DNA of 64,000 bases from Microcoleus sp. FACHB-672 (GTDB lineage Bacteria; Cyanobacteriota; Cyanobacteriia; Cyanobacteriales; Oscillatoriaceae): positions 124,001 through 188,000 of the forward strand of contig NZ_JACJOU010000020.1 in the NCBI RefSeq assembly GCF_014695725.1, written 5' to 3'. The stretch's first letter is position 1. The number at the start of each line of letters is the position of its first letter. The position numbers were made by a program, and so were the translations under genes. Below the pieces are notes generated by a model that saw only the letters and a list, made by a program, of their open reading frames with translations, ran no database searches and was not told the DNA's origin. Shown here piece after piece: positions 54,989-63,855 of this stretch.

Positions 54989-55064
54989 ATTGTTTATCGC
55001 CTCATTAGGCGGAGGTTAATCAGAATGGCTGGCTCTACCTGTTCCACTGATTAGCCGGTGTTGA

Positions 55065-55805
55065 TCACCCATTTAACTGTTCAGGATCGATGCCTAATGC
55101 TCGCAGCCGTTCTGTTAAGAGTTCTGCTCGCCGGCGTTCCTGCTGTAATAGCGATTCTGTTTCCCGTAGTTGAGAGTCCGCTCGATCTGCTCGTTCCGTG
55201 CCGGTGGGGATAAGATTCCCATTTCTGTCGCACCAACGCAACCAAACATCTTGTTTATCTTCAAACACGCCACGCCACAGCGTCAAACCTAGTCCTACTT
55301 GTTCCAGCCAGGTATCTGTCATCGGAAGGTAGCGCGTTCCCTGTAGCTGGTAAATTTGTAAAATCGGCCCTCCTAATTGCTGGATCGGATCGAAAACAAC
55401 ATAATAACTGACCCGCATCCGTTCATAATCTCTCAGCTTACTCCCTAACTCATTTCCCTCTCGATTAGAAATAATTTCAATCACAACTTCTGGGGGTTTA
55501 CCAAACTCCCAAACGAAATAAGAGCGGTTTTTCTTCTCCCACCAATTCTCAGCAACTCCCACATCCAAGCTGAGAAAAACATCCGGCACAATTGGCGGTT
55601 GAGCGATGGCTGGGAAAACACCGACATTCGCTGCAACCAGAAACTTCTGCGAGTCATCAGCACCAGTCCAAGAACTGTAAAGAACTCTAGTTAGTAAACG
55701 CTGTTGTTTTTCCGAACCAAAATTATCTACAGGGGTATTATCTTCAGTGATAAGGTGACTGATATCTGGGGATGGAGCCAACTCAGTCGTGAGAATTTCC
55801 GCCAT
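55065..55805 (-). CDS. Uma2 family endonuclease-like protein (DUF820)
   Basis: A 246-residue member of the Uma2/DUF820 restriction-endonuclease-fold family, hugely expanded in cyanobacteria. The core motifs are PIVPDVFLSLD, PPEVVIEII and SKLRDYERMRVSYYVVFDP, which place a PD...ExE...K-like nuclease site. The C-terminal 45 residues form an Arg/Glu-rich coiled coil (LRETESLLQQERRRAELLTERL). No substrate or pathway is known. ATG at 55805. It neighbours another PD-(D/E)XK-type accessory gene. Confidence 0.88.
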   Translation of the reverse strand: MAEILTTELAPSPDISHLITEDNTPVDNFGSEKQQRLLTRVLYSSWTGADDSQKFLVAANVGVFPAIAQPPIVPDVFLSLDVGVAENWWEKKNRSYFVWEFGKPPEVVIEIISNREGNELGSKLRDYERMRVSYYVVFDPIQQLGGPILQIYQLQGTRYLPMTDTWLEQVGLGLTLWRGVFEDKQDVWLRWCDRNGNLIPTGTERADRADSQLRETESLLQQERRRAELLTERLRALGIDPEQLNG

Positions 55806-55961
55806 AATTTAGGAATTGCTCAACTGAACATTATTGCCCACAGGTTAACACATTCTATCAAGTGGGCTAAATCCATTGTAAAAATAATAAACCGGCATCG
55901 GCAGACTTTTCTCTATCGTTTAAGCCTTTCCGAATGCCGGTATTTTCGTGTTCTAACTTTT

Positions 55962-56882
55962 TCAGAGGTTTTGCATCCCAAATTGGGCTAATAATTCCTC
56001 ACGGGAAAGAGTTAGCAACAGGCGAGTAAACTCCTCCGGCGACAGTTGCAGCAAAGGCTCAATAATCGCCGATAGTTCCCCATCAAGCGCACCAAATCGG
56101 ACTCTGAGCAGGTTATTTATCGTGGCACGTCGTTCTTCGCGCATTCCTTCGCGCATTCCTTCGAGTAAAGTATCTTCCCGCCATTTGAGATAAGCCGGTG
56201 ATAAATTCATAATTAACTCTCGCTCGTCATCACTTAAATTTTGACTCGCTTCGACAGTAATGCGCCAGTTAGAAAGCAACTCCAAAATGTTATTTAATAA
56301 CGGATGACCCGGTGGGAGTGCCGTCACCTCATTGACTGCCTGTCGTTGAGTTGAACTGTTTCCTAAAAGCCGCAGCCAGAGGGTTTCTTGGGTGCGAGGT
56401 AGCTGGTTAATTGCCACAAGCGCTGTCCTCATGGCTGCCGGCAGAAAATAAACCCCTTCTGGCCAATTTCCTGCGGCATCGGCTGTCGCCCCAAATGCTT
56501 CCAGCAGCCGAGGGGAACAGGAAGGCGACAGTACCCACAAGCGAGGTAGATCCGCTTCTGGCAGAGTATTTTCCTCGCGTCGGGCTTTGCGCTGCATTTC
56601 GCTGTGAATGGAGAACAGTTTCAGCAGGCAACTGCGGATTTCTACCCACGCCGGCTGATTCCGAAAAGGCTCTAACAGACAGGCACTTGATGCCATCTGC
56701 CCCAATAATCCTAAAATCTGCCGTTCAGATGCCGGCTCAACTCCAGCAGGTGCCGGCGCAAACCAGACATCCACTTGCCGCACTTCTCCAGCAACTTCCC
56801 GACTGGTTTCCACTTCACCCAGAGGCGCTAACAATTCGGCTAAATATTGCTTGGCGAATTGATCGTACGGTGTGCGTGTCAT
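55962..56882 (-). CDS. Rpn/DUF4351-like putative nuclease family protein
   Basis: A 306-residue protein of the cyanobacterial type related to Rpn recombination-promoting nucleases. The N-terminal FAKQYLAELLAPLGEVETS and RQVDVWFAP (putative nuclease Asp) are followed by a helical middle. A short repeated EGMREGMREERR sits before a C-terminal DUF4351-like domain (VRFGALDGELSAIIEPLLQL, ELLAQF). The 12-bp DNA repeat behind EGMREG is typical of these genes. The function is unknown, possibly DNA cleavage. ATG at 56882, 14 bp after the murG stop. Confidence 0.75.
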   Translation of the reverse strand: MTRTPYDQFAKQYLAELLAPLGEVETSREVAGEVRQVDVWFAPAPAGVEPASERQILGLLGQMASSACLLEPFRNQPAWVEIRSCLLKLFSIHSEMQRKARREENTLPEADLPRLWVLSPSCSPRLLEAFGATADAAGNWPEGVYFLPAAMRTALVAINQLPRTQETLWLRLLGNSSTQRQAVNEVTALPPGHPLLNNILELLSNWRITVEASQNLSDDERELIMNLSPAYLKWREDTLLEGMREGMREERRATINNLLRVRFGALDGELSAIIEPLLQLSPEEFTRLLLTLSREELLAQFGMQNL

Positions 56883-56896
56883 CGATTAAACCTAGA

Positions 56897-57955
56897 TTAA
56901 GCCTCCAGCAACCGGCGCACTAATTTTCCTAAACGTTCGCTACTATCTGGAATTGCCAGAGAACCGGCACTTTCAGTCATTTTTTGCAAGCGTGCCGGTG
57001 AATTTAATAAATCCAACACCTTACCTTCCAACTCCTCTAACGTTAAATCCCCTTGCCGGCATACCACAGCCGCACCGGCACCGGCAAACACTGCGGCATT
57101 ATAAGCTTGATGATCTTCCGCTGCGAAGGGATAGGGAACCAAAATAGAAGGCGTCTGTGTCACCGCCAACTCAGTCAGGGTGCCGGCACCGGCACGAGAG
57201 ATCGCTAAATTAGCGCGCTGAAATAATCCAGCCATGTTGTTATAAAACGGCATTGAGACATATTGCGGATGCTGCAAAATTCCTGCCTCTGGATCGTTTT
57301 CCCCCGTCTGGTGGACAATCCAAGCCCCTGCCTCAAACCATGCCTTCGCGCACTGGCGTACCAATTTATTCAGGGCTACAGCCCCCTGAGAACCGCCGGC
57401 AACGACAATCACCGGCACCCCCTCTGGAATGGGTAAATCTAAGGGCTGCGGGGAAAGAAACTGCAATCTCACCGGCGTCCCCACATAAACCGTCTTCGCC
57501 TTTGGTAAATATTGGGCGGCAAACTCAAACCCGATCGCCACCGCAGTGCACCAGGGACTAAACCAGCGTGTCACCTTTCCTGGCAAAGCATTCGATTCGT
57601 GCAAAATCACCGGCAACCCTAGGGAACGCGCCGCAATAATTGCCGGTGCTGCAATATAGCCGCCGGTGGTAAAGACACCTTGAAAATTCCGTTCTACTAG
57701 CAAACGCCTGACTTCACGAACAGAACCCACCAGTTTGCTTAAAACGCGCAAACTGCCGAGTCCTCTCTGCTGAAATCCTTCTACTGCAATTGTATGTAGT
57801 GGATACTGCTCAGGAACCAGCTGCGTTTCCAGCCGGTTGGGAACCCCCAGCCATTCAATCTCATAATCGCTCAATTGCTCTGCCAGTGCCGTTGCTGGAA
57901 ATAAATGCCCTCCGGTTCCACTAGCAGCGATTAACAGTCGTACAGGTTTACTCAC
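56897..57955 (-). CDS. murG: UDP-N-acetylglucosamine--undecaprenyl-pyrophosphoryl-muramoyl-pentapeptide transferase
   Basis: Adds GlcNAc to lipid I to make lipid II at the inner face of the plasma membrane. The N-terminal LLIAASGTGGHLFPATALA, the middle VIVVAGGSQGAVALNKLV and the donor-binding ISRAGAGTLTELAV are the classical MurG G-loops. The length of 352 residues is normal. I chose the GTG at 57955 with AGAGGGA just upstream; the TTG at 57958 would be flush with that site. Two accessory nuclease genes lie downstream on the same strand. Confidence 0.95.
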   Translation of the reverse strand: MSKPVRLLIAASGTGGHLFPATALAEQLSDYEIEWLGVPNRLETQLVPEQYPLHTIAVEGFQQRGLGSLRVLSKLVGSVREVRRLLVERNFQGVFTTGGYIAAPAIIAARSLGLPVILHESNALPGKVTRWFSPWCTAVAIGFEFAAQYLPKAKTVYVGTPVRLQFLSPQPLDLPIPEGVPVIVVAGGSQGAVALNKLVRQCAKAWFEAGAWIVHQTGENDPEAGILQHPQYVSMPFYNNMAGLFQRANLAISRAGAGTLTELAVTQTPSILVPYPFAAEDHQAYNAAVFAGAGAAVVCRQGDLTLEELEGKVLDLLNSPARLQKMTESAGSLAIPDSSERLGKLVRRLLEA

Positions 57956-58065
57956 CAATCCCTCTGTTAAATTTAAAATGCGCGGATTTTAGATTCATTG
58001 TTAATCTAAAATCTCAAACCTAAAGTTGGCAGCTGAAGCTACCCAATTATTCAAACTATCACGCT

Positions 58066-58911
58066 ATGCACAATCCTCTAACTCTACTGTCAGGCATATC
58101 TGGGACTTCTCGCCGGCACACCCGAACCCAACTCATCTCGTTTTTAGCCGGTTTAGCCGTTTGGTGCACCGCAGGAATGTCTGCCACAGGTGTGCGGGCG
58201 GCAACTCCCGATACTGCGCCTCCAGAGTTGAAAACGCTTCTGTCAAACATTGATGAAGCGGCTAACCGTCGAGATATTGAAGCTGTGATGCAGTTTTACA
58301 GTCAGGATGTCAGCCATGCCGACGGTTTAACTTACGAGAATATGAGAAAAGCGTTGAGCGATCTCTGGCAGCGCTATCCCCAGTTAAACTACCGCACGGA
58401 ACTACAATCTTGGCAAATTGATGGCAATGGAATTATTGCGGAAACAGTCACGGTGATCGCCGGCAGCGAGAAATTGCAAGACAGAGAAATGAGCCTCACA
58501 GCCACTTTACGGTCACGGCAGCGCTATGAAAACCAAAAAATTGTTCAGCAAGAGATTTTGGCAGAACGCACTCAGCTAACCTCTGGAGAAAAGCCGCCCA
58601 CGGTTAAAGTGCAGTTACCCGATCAGATTCGTGCCGGCCAAGAGTATAATTTTGACGCCATTGTTGAAGAACCGTTGGGCAATAGTTTGCTGATCGGAAC
58701 GGCTTTAGAAGAACCCATCCAAGCAGACAGTTATTTTAATCCTTCAACGGTGAAGTTAGAGCCGCTGGCGGCAGGCGGACTTTTCAAAATGGGGCGAGCA
58801 CCGGCTGCATCTGATCCTCACTGGATTTCGGCTGTTTTAGTCCATAAAGATGGCATGACTTTGATTACCGAACGCATCAAAATTGTTGGTGGCAGTGGCG
58901 CGGCAAAATGA
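58066..58911 (+). CDS. Exported NTF2/SnoaL-like protein
   Basis: A 281-residue protein with a twin-Arg-containing but otherwise ordinary signal segment (SRRHTRTQLISFLAGLAVW, then AGMSATGVRAATP). An NTF2-like domain follows at about 55-165 (LSNIDEAANRRDIEAVMQFY, MRKALSDLWQRYP). A C-terminal beta-rich domain (KVQLPDQIRAGQEYNFDAIV) resembles a carbohydrate- or lipid-binding sandwich. The NTF2 fold without obvious catalytic residues suggests ligand binding. Function unknown. ATG at 58066. Confidence 0.78.
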   Translation: MHNPLTLLSGISGTSRRHTRTQLISFLAGLAVWCTAGMSATGVRAATPDTAPPELKTLLSNIDEAANRRDIEAVMQFYSQDVSHADGLTYENMRKALSDLWQRYPQLNYRTELQSWQIDGNGIIAETVTVIAGSEKLQDREMSLTATLRSRQRYENQKIVQQEILAERTQLTSGEKPPTVKVQLPDQIRAGQEYNFDAIVEEPLGNSLLIGTALEEPIQADSYFNPSTVKLEPLAAGGLFKMGRAPAASDPHWISAVLVHKDGMTLITERIKIVGGSGAAK

Positions 58912-58999
58912 AGTAAGAAAATAGGGAATGGGGCTTAGGGAATTTTCTACCCCTCTCCCTCTCTCTTCCAGACGAAATAAGTATTAAGCAAAAACAGTA

Positions 59000-59773
59000 A
59001 TGGTTTCTCTCCAAGAAAAAATTGTTTTTATCACTGGCGCGAGTAGTGGCATTGGCTCAGCTTGTGCCAGAATGTTTGCCCAAGCCGGTGCCAAATTAAT
59101 TTTGAGTGCACGGCGTCAAGATCGGCTCGAACAATTGGCAACAGAATTAAGTGAAAAATTTGGCACGCAATCTCATTTATTACAATTAGATGTGCGAGAT
59201 CGTGTTCAAGTTGAATCCACACTTTCCAGTTTGCCGACTTCTTGGGAAGCGATAGATATTCTGATTAATAATGCTGGGCTTAGTCGCGGTTTAAGTAAAC
59301 TTCATGAGGGCAGCATTCAAGATTGGGAAGAAATGCTGGATACCAATGTTAAAGGCTTGCTCTACGTCACGCGAACTGTTGTTCCGGGAATGGTACGCCG
59401 GGGTCGGGGTCATGTAGTGAATATTGGCTCGATTGCCGGTCGTCAGGCTTATCCGGGGGGCAATGTTTACTGCGCTTCTAAAGCGGCTGTTCGGGCAATT
59501 TCTGAAGGGTTAAAACAAGATTTGTTAGGGACGCCGGTGCGAGTAACAGAAATTGAACCGGGTTTAGTTGAAACAGAATTTAGTATTGTGCGGTTTCATG
59601 GAGATAGCGACCGCGCTAACAAAGTTTACCAAGATTTGACTCCGCTCACCGCAGAAGATATTGCTGATGTAGTGTTTTTCTGTGCCACCAGACCGGCTCA
59701 TGTTAATATCAGCGAACTGTTGATTGTTCCTACCGATCAGGCAACTGCAACGCTTGTTCACCGGCGAAGTTGA
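59000..59773 (+). CDS. Short-chain dehydrogenase/reductase
   Basis: A 257-residue classical SDR. TGASSGIG (12-19) binds the cofactor; NNAGLS stabilises the core. The catalytic Ser is in NIGSIAG and the Tyr and Lys in YCASKAAV. Arginines after the first strand (SARRQDRL) favour NADP(H). It is similar to serine/3-hydroxy acid dehydrogenases of the YdfG type, but the substrate is not certain. ATG at 59000; the signal peptidase gene begins 6 bp after its stop, so the two are probably cotranscribed. Confidence 0.9.
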   Translation: MVSLQEKIVFITGASSGIGSACARMFAQAGAKLILSARRQDRLEQLATELSEKFGTQSHLLQLDVRDRVQVESTLSSLPTSWEAIDILINNAGLSRGLSKLHEGSIQDWEEMLDTNVKGLLYVTRTVVPGMVRRGRGHVVNIGSIAGRQAYPGGNVYCASKAAVRAISEGLKQDLLGTPVRVTEIEPGLVETEFSIVRFHGDSDRANKVYQDLTPLTAEDIADVVFFCATRPAHVNISELLIVPTDQATATLVHRRS

Positions 59774-59779
59774 ACGCGA

Positions 59780-60889
59780 ATGAAACCTTCTAAGTTAAAG
59801 CAGCCGGCAAAAAGAGAGAATAAAGAACCTTGGCTGGCTGTTAATTTATCCCTATTTTTTCCGGGCATTGGTCAACTTTATGCCGGCAAACTTTTAAAAG
59901 GGATAATTTTCATAGTTATTCAAGTTACCTTGATTCTAATTGCTGCCTGGTCAATTTTTAGTCCCACTGGTAACACAGTAGCCGGGATTAGCTTTTTAGC
60001 CTTCATGGTTGTTATCTACATTTTAAATCTTTTTGATGCCCACAATAGTATCAAAAAAAACAAACCTCAGAAAGCAAACAAAGTTTCTGTAAAACAATCT
60101 CCTACTTATTCATCCTTTACCCTTCATCGTTCATCCGCTATCAAAGACCTTTGGTTTGCGGTTTTTTTATCCCAAATTTTGCCGGGTATTGGTCATTTAT
60201 ACATAGAAAAAATATTTCTGGGGGGAATTTTTCTCATTTCTATCATTATTTTCTCAAATTTGTCTGTATTTTTCTGGCCCTTGCGAGCAGTTACTGCAAT
60301 TATTTCTGCAACTGCCTGTTATCACGTTTATCTCGTCTACCCCAAAAAATCTAGAAAATCAAGGCAGTTAATTAAGCAAGTTGTCATTGCGATTATTATA
60401 TTTAAACTAACAGCGGCATTCCTGCCGATTTTGATTGAACAACAGGTTGAAAAATTTACAATTCCTAGCAATTCAATGCTGCCGACGCTGCAACCTGGAG
60501 ATAAAATATTTGTACATCAATCTAATAATTATAGTCCTGAACAAGGTGATTTAATTGTCTTTAACCCTCCCCAAGAAAACCGATACTCAGAAGCAAATAA
60601 AAATGAATTCTTTGTCAAGCGAGTGATCGGTAAACCGGGGGAAACTGTTCAAATCAGCAATGGGGTTGTTTATATCAATAATCAACCTTTGAAAGAAGAT
60701 TATATTGCGGAATCGGCTGCTTATCAATGGGGACCAGTAGCTGTGCCAGCCGGCAACTATTTGGTTCTAGGAGACAATCGCAATGATAGTTTTGACTCTC
60801 ATGCTTGGGGCTTTTTGCCGGCAGCCAATATTATCGGCAAAGTCTATAAAATTTATTGGCCTCCAGCCCGCATCCAACCTTTAAACTAA
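59780..60889 (+). CDS. lepB: Signal peptidase I with duplicated N-terminal membrane module
   Basis: A 369-residue protein. The C-terminal half is a type I signal peptidase: catalytic Ser in IPSNSMLPTLQPGD, general-base Lys in FFVKRVIGKPGE, and GDNRNDSFDSHAWGFLP. The N-terminal 200 residues are unusual: two copies of a membrane module, each starting PGIGQLYAGK or PGIGHLYIEK and followed by two or three hydrophobic helices. Ordinary signal peptidases have only one or two helices here. The duplicated module resembles TM2/DUF5683-type hairpins. It may alter substrate access or localisation. ATG at 59780. Confidence 0.88.
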   Translation: MKPSKLKQPAKRENKEPWLAVNLSLFFPGIGQLYAGKLLKGIIFIVIQVTLILIAAWSIFSPTGNTVAGISFLAFMVVIYILNLFDAHNSIKKNKPQKANKVSVKQSPTYSSFTLHRSSAIKDLWFAVFLSQILPGIGHLYIEKIFLGGIFLISIIIFSNLSVFFWPLRAVTAIISATACYHVYLVYPKKSRKSRQLIKQVVIAIIIFKLTAAFLPILIEQQVEKFTIPSNSMLPTLQPGDKIFVHQSNNYSPEQGDLIVFNPPQENRYSEANKNEFFVKRVIGKPGETVQISNGVVYINNQPLKEDYIAESAAYQWGPVAVPAGNYLVLGDNRNDSFDSHAWGFLPAANIIGKVYKIYWPPARIQPLN

Positions 60890-60906
60890 AGCCTCTTATT
60901 CTTACT

Positions 60907-60943
60907 TATAGTTTTCTGCTTTCTGTAGATATATAAAACTATA
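60907..60943. terminator. Hairpin between lepB and the HDAC-like gene
   Basis: TATAGTTTT (60907-60915) and AAAACTATA (60935-60943) pair perfectly around a 19-nt loop. It lies between converging genes and gives short T runs on both strands. Confidence 0.5.
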
Positions 60944-60964
60944 TTATTACAGCCTAAATTAACC

Positions 60965-61882
60965 TCAAAGCCGACATAGCCTGTAGACTTGACTAGCAGC
61001 CCGATGAAGTAGGGAATGCCGGTAAACTAACCCTTTCATATCCTCAGAATAACCACCACCAATTACACAAGCAACCGGATAGCCGGCAGCAACGCAAGTG
61101 GTCAAAACCTGCATATCTCGCCGAAACAAACCCGTGTCTGTCATTGCCAACTTGCCCAAATGATCGCCAGCATGAGTATCAACGCCGGCATCATAAAGTA
61201 CCAAATCTGGCTTTACTTCCGACAATAAATCTGGTAAATACTTATCCAAAGTTTGTAAGTAATCATCATCCTCCATACCCATCGGCAGCGGTACATCTAG
61301 ATCGCTCTTTTGCTTCGTTCCAGGAAAATTAATCGCACAGTGCATGGAAAACGTAAACACACTAGGATCATCTTGAAAAATAACAGCAGTGCCGTCTCCC
61401 TGATGCACATCTAAATCCACAATTAAAACTTTGCTAACTAGCCCTAATTTTTGCAAAACACGGGCAGAAATCGCTAGATCATTAAAAATACAAAAACCTG
61501 AACCAAAATTGGGAAACGCATGATGTGTACCACCGGCAGTATTGCACGCCAAGCCGGCATTCATCGCCAACTTTGCCGTGAGAATTGTACCTCCCACCGC
61601 AATGCAGGTGCGATTTGCCAGCGCGGAACTCCAAGGCAACCCAATCCGCCGCTGCGCCTTGGCATCCAGCGTTCCCTCACAGTATGCCTGAACATAGCTA
61701 GGATCATGAACCAGTTTAATCCACTCTAGGGGAGGCAACACCGGCACATGAAATTGTTCCGGATGCGCCACTCCATCCGCCAAAAGCATCTCGTAAAGTT
61801 GCCGAAACTTCGGCATGGGAAAACGATGTCCTGCCGGCAGCGGTACGACGTAATCTGGATGATAAACAATTGGCAGATCCAT
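60965..61882 (-). CDS. Histone deacetylase family hydrolase
   Basis: A 305-residue zinc amidohydrolase of the HDAC/acetoin-utilisation/acetylpolyamine superfamily. The charge-relay pair is in GGTHHAFPNFGSGFCIFND. The zinc ligands are in VDLDVHQGDGT (Asp, His) and YDAGVDTHAGD (Asp). GGGYS supplies the catalytic tyrosine. Bacterial members act on acetyl-lysine, acetylpolyamines or unknown amides. The ATG at 61882 (MDLPIVYHPDY) starts the typical fold; the longer frame to 61951 is less likely. Confidence 0.9.
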   Translation of the reverse strand: MDLPIVYHPDYVVPLPAGHRFPMPKFRQLYEMLLADGVAHPEQFHVPVLPPLEWIKLVHDPSYVQAYCEGTLDAKAQRRIGLPWSSALANRTCIAVGGTILTAKLAMNAGLACNTAGGTHHAFPNFGSGFCIFNDLAISARVLQKLGLVSKVLIVDLDVHQGDGTAVIFQDDPSVFTFSMHCAINFPGTKQKSDLDVPLPMGMEDDDYLQTLDKYLPDLLSEVKPDLVLYDAGVDTHAGDHLGKLAMTDTGLFRRDMQVLTTCVAAGYPVACVIGGGYSEDMKGLVYRHSLLHRAASQVYRLCRL

Positions 61883-62115
61883 GACTAATTTAATGAATGA
61901 AGCGTTGACTTTTGCCCACAGAATCAACTCTAATAGTAGTGGTTTAAACACTCACCTGCTTAAGTTTTCCGCTTTTCAACCCTAAAAAAACTAGCCGCCA
62001 GGATGCAGAGTTTCACCTTAAACCCCGCCAAATACCGCTGAATTCTGAGACAATTACCCTCCTCGCACCTTATGCTATTTGAAGATAAGGAAACACAAGC
62101 AACCCTAAAGCGATC

Positions 62116-62634
62116 ATGCAACCCAAGATAATCTGGCAGATGGGCAGCAGCAACCCTGACAATACTAATAATTTAGATACTATCCGTCAGTGGTGGAGCA
62201 CACTAGCCGGCAAAGAAATTAGCTGGCGGCAACGACTAATCCCGCCAAGCGGTGATGTAAGCGAACTCGACTGGGAACCTCAGCGCTTTGATGAACTGTT
62301 CGTTGTTTCTAGTCCCCAAATTCGCGGTATTACCCTTTATTGGCGCAAGCCGAATTCTCAGGATGAACGCAGCACAACCCCGCATAAATTAGAATTAGAC
62401 ACGCGACGTCAGCAGTTTTATATTTACCCTCAATCTCAAAAAAATCTTGTGATTCAGGTGGGGTTCCCTGAAATTGTTTACCAGAAAATAGAATTAAAAA
62501 ATCCTGAAATTGAATACAGGCAATCCGATGAGAAGGGCATTATTACTTTGCGGGATATCCAGCAACAGCTAGAAATAAAAGTAGCCTTGAGTCCAGAAAA
62601 AATCGCTCAATTAAAACAACTGTTTCAATCTTAA
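62116..62634 (+). CDS. Hypothetical cyanobacterial protein
   Basis: I do not recognise a family. The 172 residues start MQPKIIWQMGSSNPDNTNN and look beta-rich (FDELFVVSSPQIRGITLYW, QQFYIYPQSQKNLVIQVGF), with no signal peptide or membrane segment. ATG at 62116. It is divergent from the HDAC-like gene and 98 bp before the MscS gene, possibly cotranscribed. Confidence 0.6.
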   Translation: MQPKIIWQMGSSNPDNTNNLDTIRQWWSTLAGKEISWRQRLIPPSGDVSELDWEPQRFDELFVVSSPQIRGITLYWRKPNSQDERSTTPHKLELDTRRQQFYIYPQSQKNLVIQVGFPEIVYQKIELKNPEIEYRQSDEKGIITLRDIQQQLEIKVALSPEKIAQLKQLFQS

Positions 62635-62732
62635 CTATTTTTTAGAAAATCTGTCTTCAGACAGAAGTTAAAAACTTAAACCTGACCGAGCATTTACTTA
62701 AAATCTTGGTAAGTTTCGGGTGCATTTTTTTA

Positions 62733-63764
62733 ATGAAACACTGGATTGTTCCTGTAGCCTTGCTCTTAATCGGCTTGATAACGGGCATAATTTCTGAAAG
62801 AGTTCTTCTCAATAAATTAAAAGGATTTATAGCCAGAACGAAGTTGCCGGGAAATGAACTTTTTATTCAATCATTGCGCGGTATTACTTTTATTTGGTTA
62901 GTCGTCGCAGGCGTTTCTGGTGCAGTGATTAGCCTCCATGTTAATGGGCTTATTTCGGCAAGCGTTTTCGCAATCCTGCAAAAAATCCTCAGCAGCATTT
63001 TCCTGTATTCAGTGACAATCGTCGCAGCCAGACTCGCTGCCGGTTTTGTAACTGTATTGAGCCAAAAAGTAGAAGGAATTTCCGCATCCCTCCTTTCCAA
63101 CCTCGCCCGAATAGTCGTTTTTGTTTTTGGCATTCTGACGATTCTCCAGACAATAGGATTTTCTATCACACCCATCCTGGCAACTTTGGGGATTGGGGGT
63201 TTAGCCCTAGCGTTAGCTTTTCAGGACACGCTATCAAATTTGTTCTCTGGTTTATACCTAATTATCTCTAGACAAGTTAGAACCGGCGATTATGTAAAAC
63301 TGGAAACTGGGCAAGAAGGCTACGTGATAGATATTACCTGGCGCAATACCATTATTAAAGAAATTTCTAATAATGTGATCATTGTGCCCAATACAAAACT
63401 CGCTTCTGCCATCTTTACCAACTATCACCTGCCGGCGAAGGAAATCACAGTTCCGATTCAGGTTGGGGTGAGTTACCATAGCGATCTTGAGCGAGTTGAA
63501 CAAGTCACTCTCGAAGTTGCCCAAGAAGTCATGCAAGAAGTTTCCCAATGCGTTCCAGACTTTAAACCTTTTATTCGCTTTCAAACTTTTGGAGAATTTA
63601 GCATTCATTTTACTGTGTTTCTCAGAGTTAATGAATTTTTCGATCAAAACATTGCCAAACATGAATTTATCAAAAGATTGCACAAACGCTATCAGCAAGA
63701 GAGAATCGAAATTCCTTTTCCGAGCAGAGATGTCTATCTAAAAGAGAAGCCGGAAGACTCCTAA
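62733..63764 (+). CDS. MscS family mechanosensitive ion channel
   Basis: A 343-residue small-conductance mechanosensitive channel. About four hydrophobic helices precede the pore helix ATLGIGGLALALAFQDTLSN, which has the glycine/alanine packing typical of MscS TM3. The beta domain YVKLETGQEGYVIDITWRNT and VPNTKLASAIFTNY follow. It opens on membrane tension to release solutes in osmotic downshock. I chose the ATG at 62733; the TTG at 62706 would add nine residues. Confidence 0.9.
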   Translation: MKHWIVPVALLLIGLITGIISERVLLNKLKGFIARTKLPGNELFIQSLRGITFIWLVVAGVSGAVISLHVNGLISASVFAILQKILSSIFLYSVTIVAARLAAGFVTVLSQKVEGISASLLSNLARIVVFVFGILTILQTIGFSITPILATLGIGGLALALAFQDTLSNLFSGLYLIISRQVRTGDYVKLETGQEGYVIDITWRNTIIKEISNNVIIVPNTKLASAIFTNYHLPAKEITVPIQVGVSYHSDLERVEQVTLEVAQEVMQEVSQCVPDFKPFIRFQTFGEFSIHFTVFLRVNEFFDQNIAKHEFIKRLHKRYQQERIEIPFPSRDVYLKEKPEDS

Positions 63765-63855
63765 TCCGCCAGGAATTCGTCATTAAATGTAGAGGCAGGA
63801 TTTGGCTGTTTTGTCTAAGCTATTAAAAGAGAAACTGCGACTCTACACTCAGGTC

